The position numbers and the translations under genes are program-made. A stretch of 64,000 nucleotides of DNA from JBFWNG01 sp050251195 (GTDB lineage Bacteria; Bdellovibrionota_B; Oligoflexia; Oligoflexales; Oligoflexaceae): contig JBFWNG010000003.1 of the NCBI GenBank assembly GCA_050251195.1, positions 124,001 through 188,000 on the forward strand. Direction: 5' to 3'. Positions 63,105-64,000 of the stretch are shown here, in pieces. Each line of letters begins with the position of its first letter. Positions within the stretch are counted from its first letter, which is position 1. The notes under the pieces are model-generated. The model worked only from the letters and a program-made list of their open reading frames with translations, was not told where the DNA came from and did no database searches.

Positions 63105-64000
63105 ATGCTGAAATCAACAAAGACCATTACCGCCGTCGAGGCAGCCGAGCTCCTAAAAATTAAACGCGAAACACTCTACGCCTATGTAAGCCGCGGTCTT
63201 GTGCGCTCGGTGGGCTCCCGAGATCGCGAAAGCCTTTACCTCCGGGCAGACATTCTGGCACTCCTACAAACAAAGCTGGCCCGCCGAGGCGAAATACCGC
63301 CATCTAGCCCCGCCATTCATTGGGGCACCCCCGTTTTGGAATCGAGCATTACAAACATAAAACCAGGGGGTCCCTTCTACAGAGGGTATAGCGCACTGGA
63401 CCTCGCCGAGGGAGGGTTCTCCTTTGAAAACGTGGCTGAGTTAATTTGGTCCGGTATTTTACCCGGCGAGCCTCGAATATGGCCGATAGAAAAGCGCAAA
63501 GAAAAATTCGCTCACGGTGAAGCAGATCCGATTCGTAATTTTATCTCTATTGTTGCCAATGAGTTGTTGTCGCTCCCTCACCCCAGGAAAGAGCAGACGG
63601 CCGACCAGGTCGTTAAGGAAGCGCGGTATCTGATCAGTCGTCTTGCGTACGCTATTGGTCCGTCCTTGGGTAAAAAAAGCGCCTATCGCAGCTCCAAGGC
63701 CTCGCCCATCGCAGAAACCATACTAACAGGTATCGGAATCACAGATAAGCACGCGGAGCGCCTTATCAATAGGGCTCTTATCGTGTGCGCTGACCACGAG
63801 CTGACAGCATCCACTTTTGCCGCTCGAATTGCAGCCTCAACGGGCGCTGAGTATCTTGCATGTATTAGCACGGCGCTCGGCGTGTTTTCTGGACCCGAGC
63901 ATGGGATGACATTCATAAAAGTAGAGTCCATGCTCAGAGACATCGAAGCGAAAAAAGGAGACCTAGACAAACACCATCGAAATTTGGCTGAAGTATCGAG
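63105..64000 (+). CDS. Helix-turn-helix domain fused to citrate-synthase fold (3' end outside window)
   Basis: The frame is open to the end of the window, so only ~298 residues are seen. The N-terminal ~60 residues are a MerR/excisionase-like DNA-binding domain (ITAVEAAELLKIKRETLYAY, then VSRGLVRSVGSRDRESLYLR). A citrate-synthase-like region follows: YRGYSALDLAEGGFSFENVA, ADHELTASTFAARIAASTGA and a His motif GVFSGPEHG. The active-site His region is kept but the surrounding residues differ from the paralogue (PEHGM versus PLHGGA). It may be a regulator using a citrate-synthase fold to sense a metabolite. No good Shine-Dalgarno; a TTG lies one codon upstream. Confidence 0.8.
   Translation, partial: MLKSTKTITAVEAAELLKIKRETLYAYVSRGLVRSVGSRDRESLYLRADILALLQTKLARRGEIPPSSPAIHWGTPVLESSITNIKPGGPFYRGYSALDLAEGGFSFENVAELIWSGILPGEPRIWPIEKRKEKFAHGEADPIRNFISIVANELLSLPHPRKEQTADQVVKEARYLISRLAYAIGPSLGKKSAYRSSKASPIAETILTGIGITDKHAERLINRALIVCADHELTASTFAARIAASTGAEYLACISTALGVFSGPEHGMTFIKVESMLRDIEAKKGDLDKHHRNLAEVS

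Overview
The window is dense Gram-negative chromosome of roughly balanced base composition. Many lipoproteins have a Cys directly after a short hydrophobic leader. There is a class II KDO-8-phosphate synthase for LPS, a TIGR02147-family regulator, an astacin-like and a trypsin-like secreted protease, HD-GYP signalling, and an ImuA/ImuB/DnaE2 mutasome. This mix suggests a member of the Bdellovibrionota/Oligoflexia or a neighbouring deltaproteobacteria-like lineage. That is an inference from gene content, because no rRNA or other taxonomic marker is present.

Layout. 1-3.5 kb: the end of an FG-GAP/ASPIC protein, a methyltransferase and a dihaem cytochrome-like lipoprotein. 3.6-6.3 kb: a peroxide-defence block, with oxyR divergent from ahpC-ahpD-dps and an OxyR-type half-site between them. 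6.4-12.4 kb: a small membrane protein, then a damage-tolerance operon (imuA-like, divergent imuB, dnaE2) behind a promoter overlapped by two copies of a TAC-N3-GTA palindrome. 12.4-22 kb: mostly minus-strand secreted hydrolases and membrane proteins (beta-lactamase-fold lipoprotein, trypsin-like lipoprotein, glycerol kinase, metallophosphoesterase, AI-2E-type exporter, permease). 22-25.6 kb: an alpha/beta hydrolase, Zn-alcohol dehydrogenase and aldehyde dehydrogenase operon. 25.7-31.6 kb: a two-domain RD-tract secreted protein, a tRNA-Phe/secG/tRNA-Leu cluster, kdsA, and a response regulator followed by a histidine-kinase-like protein without the phospho-acceptor His.

31.7-42.8 kb is a plus-strand envelope region: TVP38 protein, large GT-C-like membrane protein, SH3 lipoprotein, HD-GYP protein, then a membrane-anchored sulfatase-like gene, a beta-barrel-like protein and an 880-residue exported protein of unknown function. 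The sulfatase reading frame is cut by one in-frame TAG that sits in a 23-bp inverted repeat. 42.8-48.6 kb holds small lipoproteins, two probable metallopeptidases, a TIGR02147 regulator and a Nudix hydrolase. 48.6-56.1 kb carries two tandem paralogous giant lipoproteins, each with a TIG-like domain, seven repeats of about 115 residues and a DUF1566/Lcl-like C-terminus. 56.5-64 kb: a Thr/Lys-rich lipoprotein, two VOC proteins with a GNAT-TPR fusion, a PhnA-type protein, an HTH regulator, an Ig-like exported protein, and a citrate synthase divergent from a partial helix-turn-helix/citrate-synthase fusion with a shared inverted repeat.

The best candidates for something undescribed are the SOS-like operator pair of the mutasome operon, the hairpin-embedded stop in the sulfatase gene with its unrecognised downstream partners, the paired repeat lipoproteins, and the citrate-synthase/HTH-citrate-synthase switch. 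Start sites were re-chosen where a Shine-Dalgarno sequence or lipoprotein leader made the choice clear.
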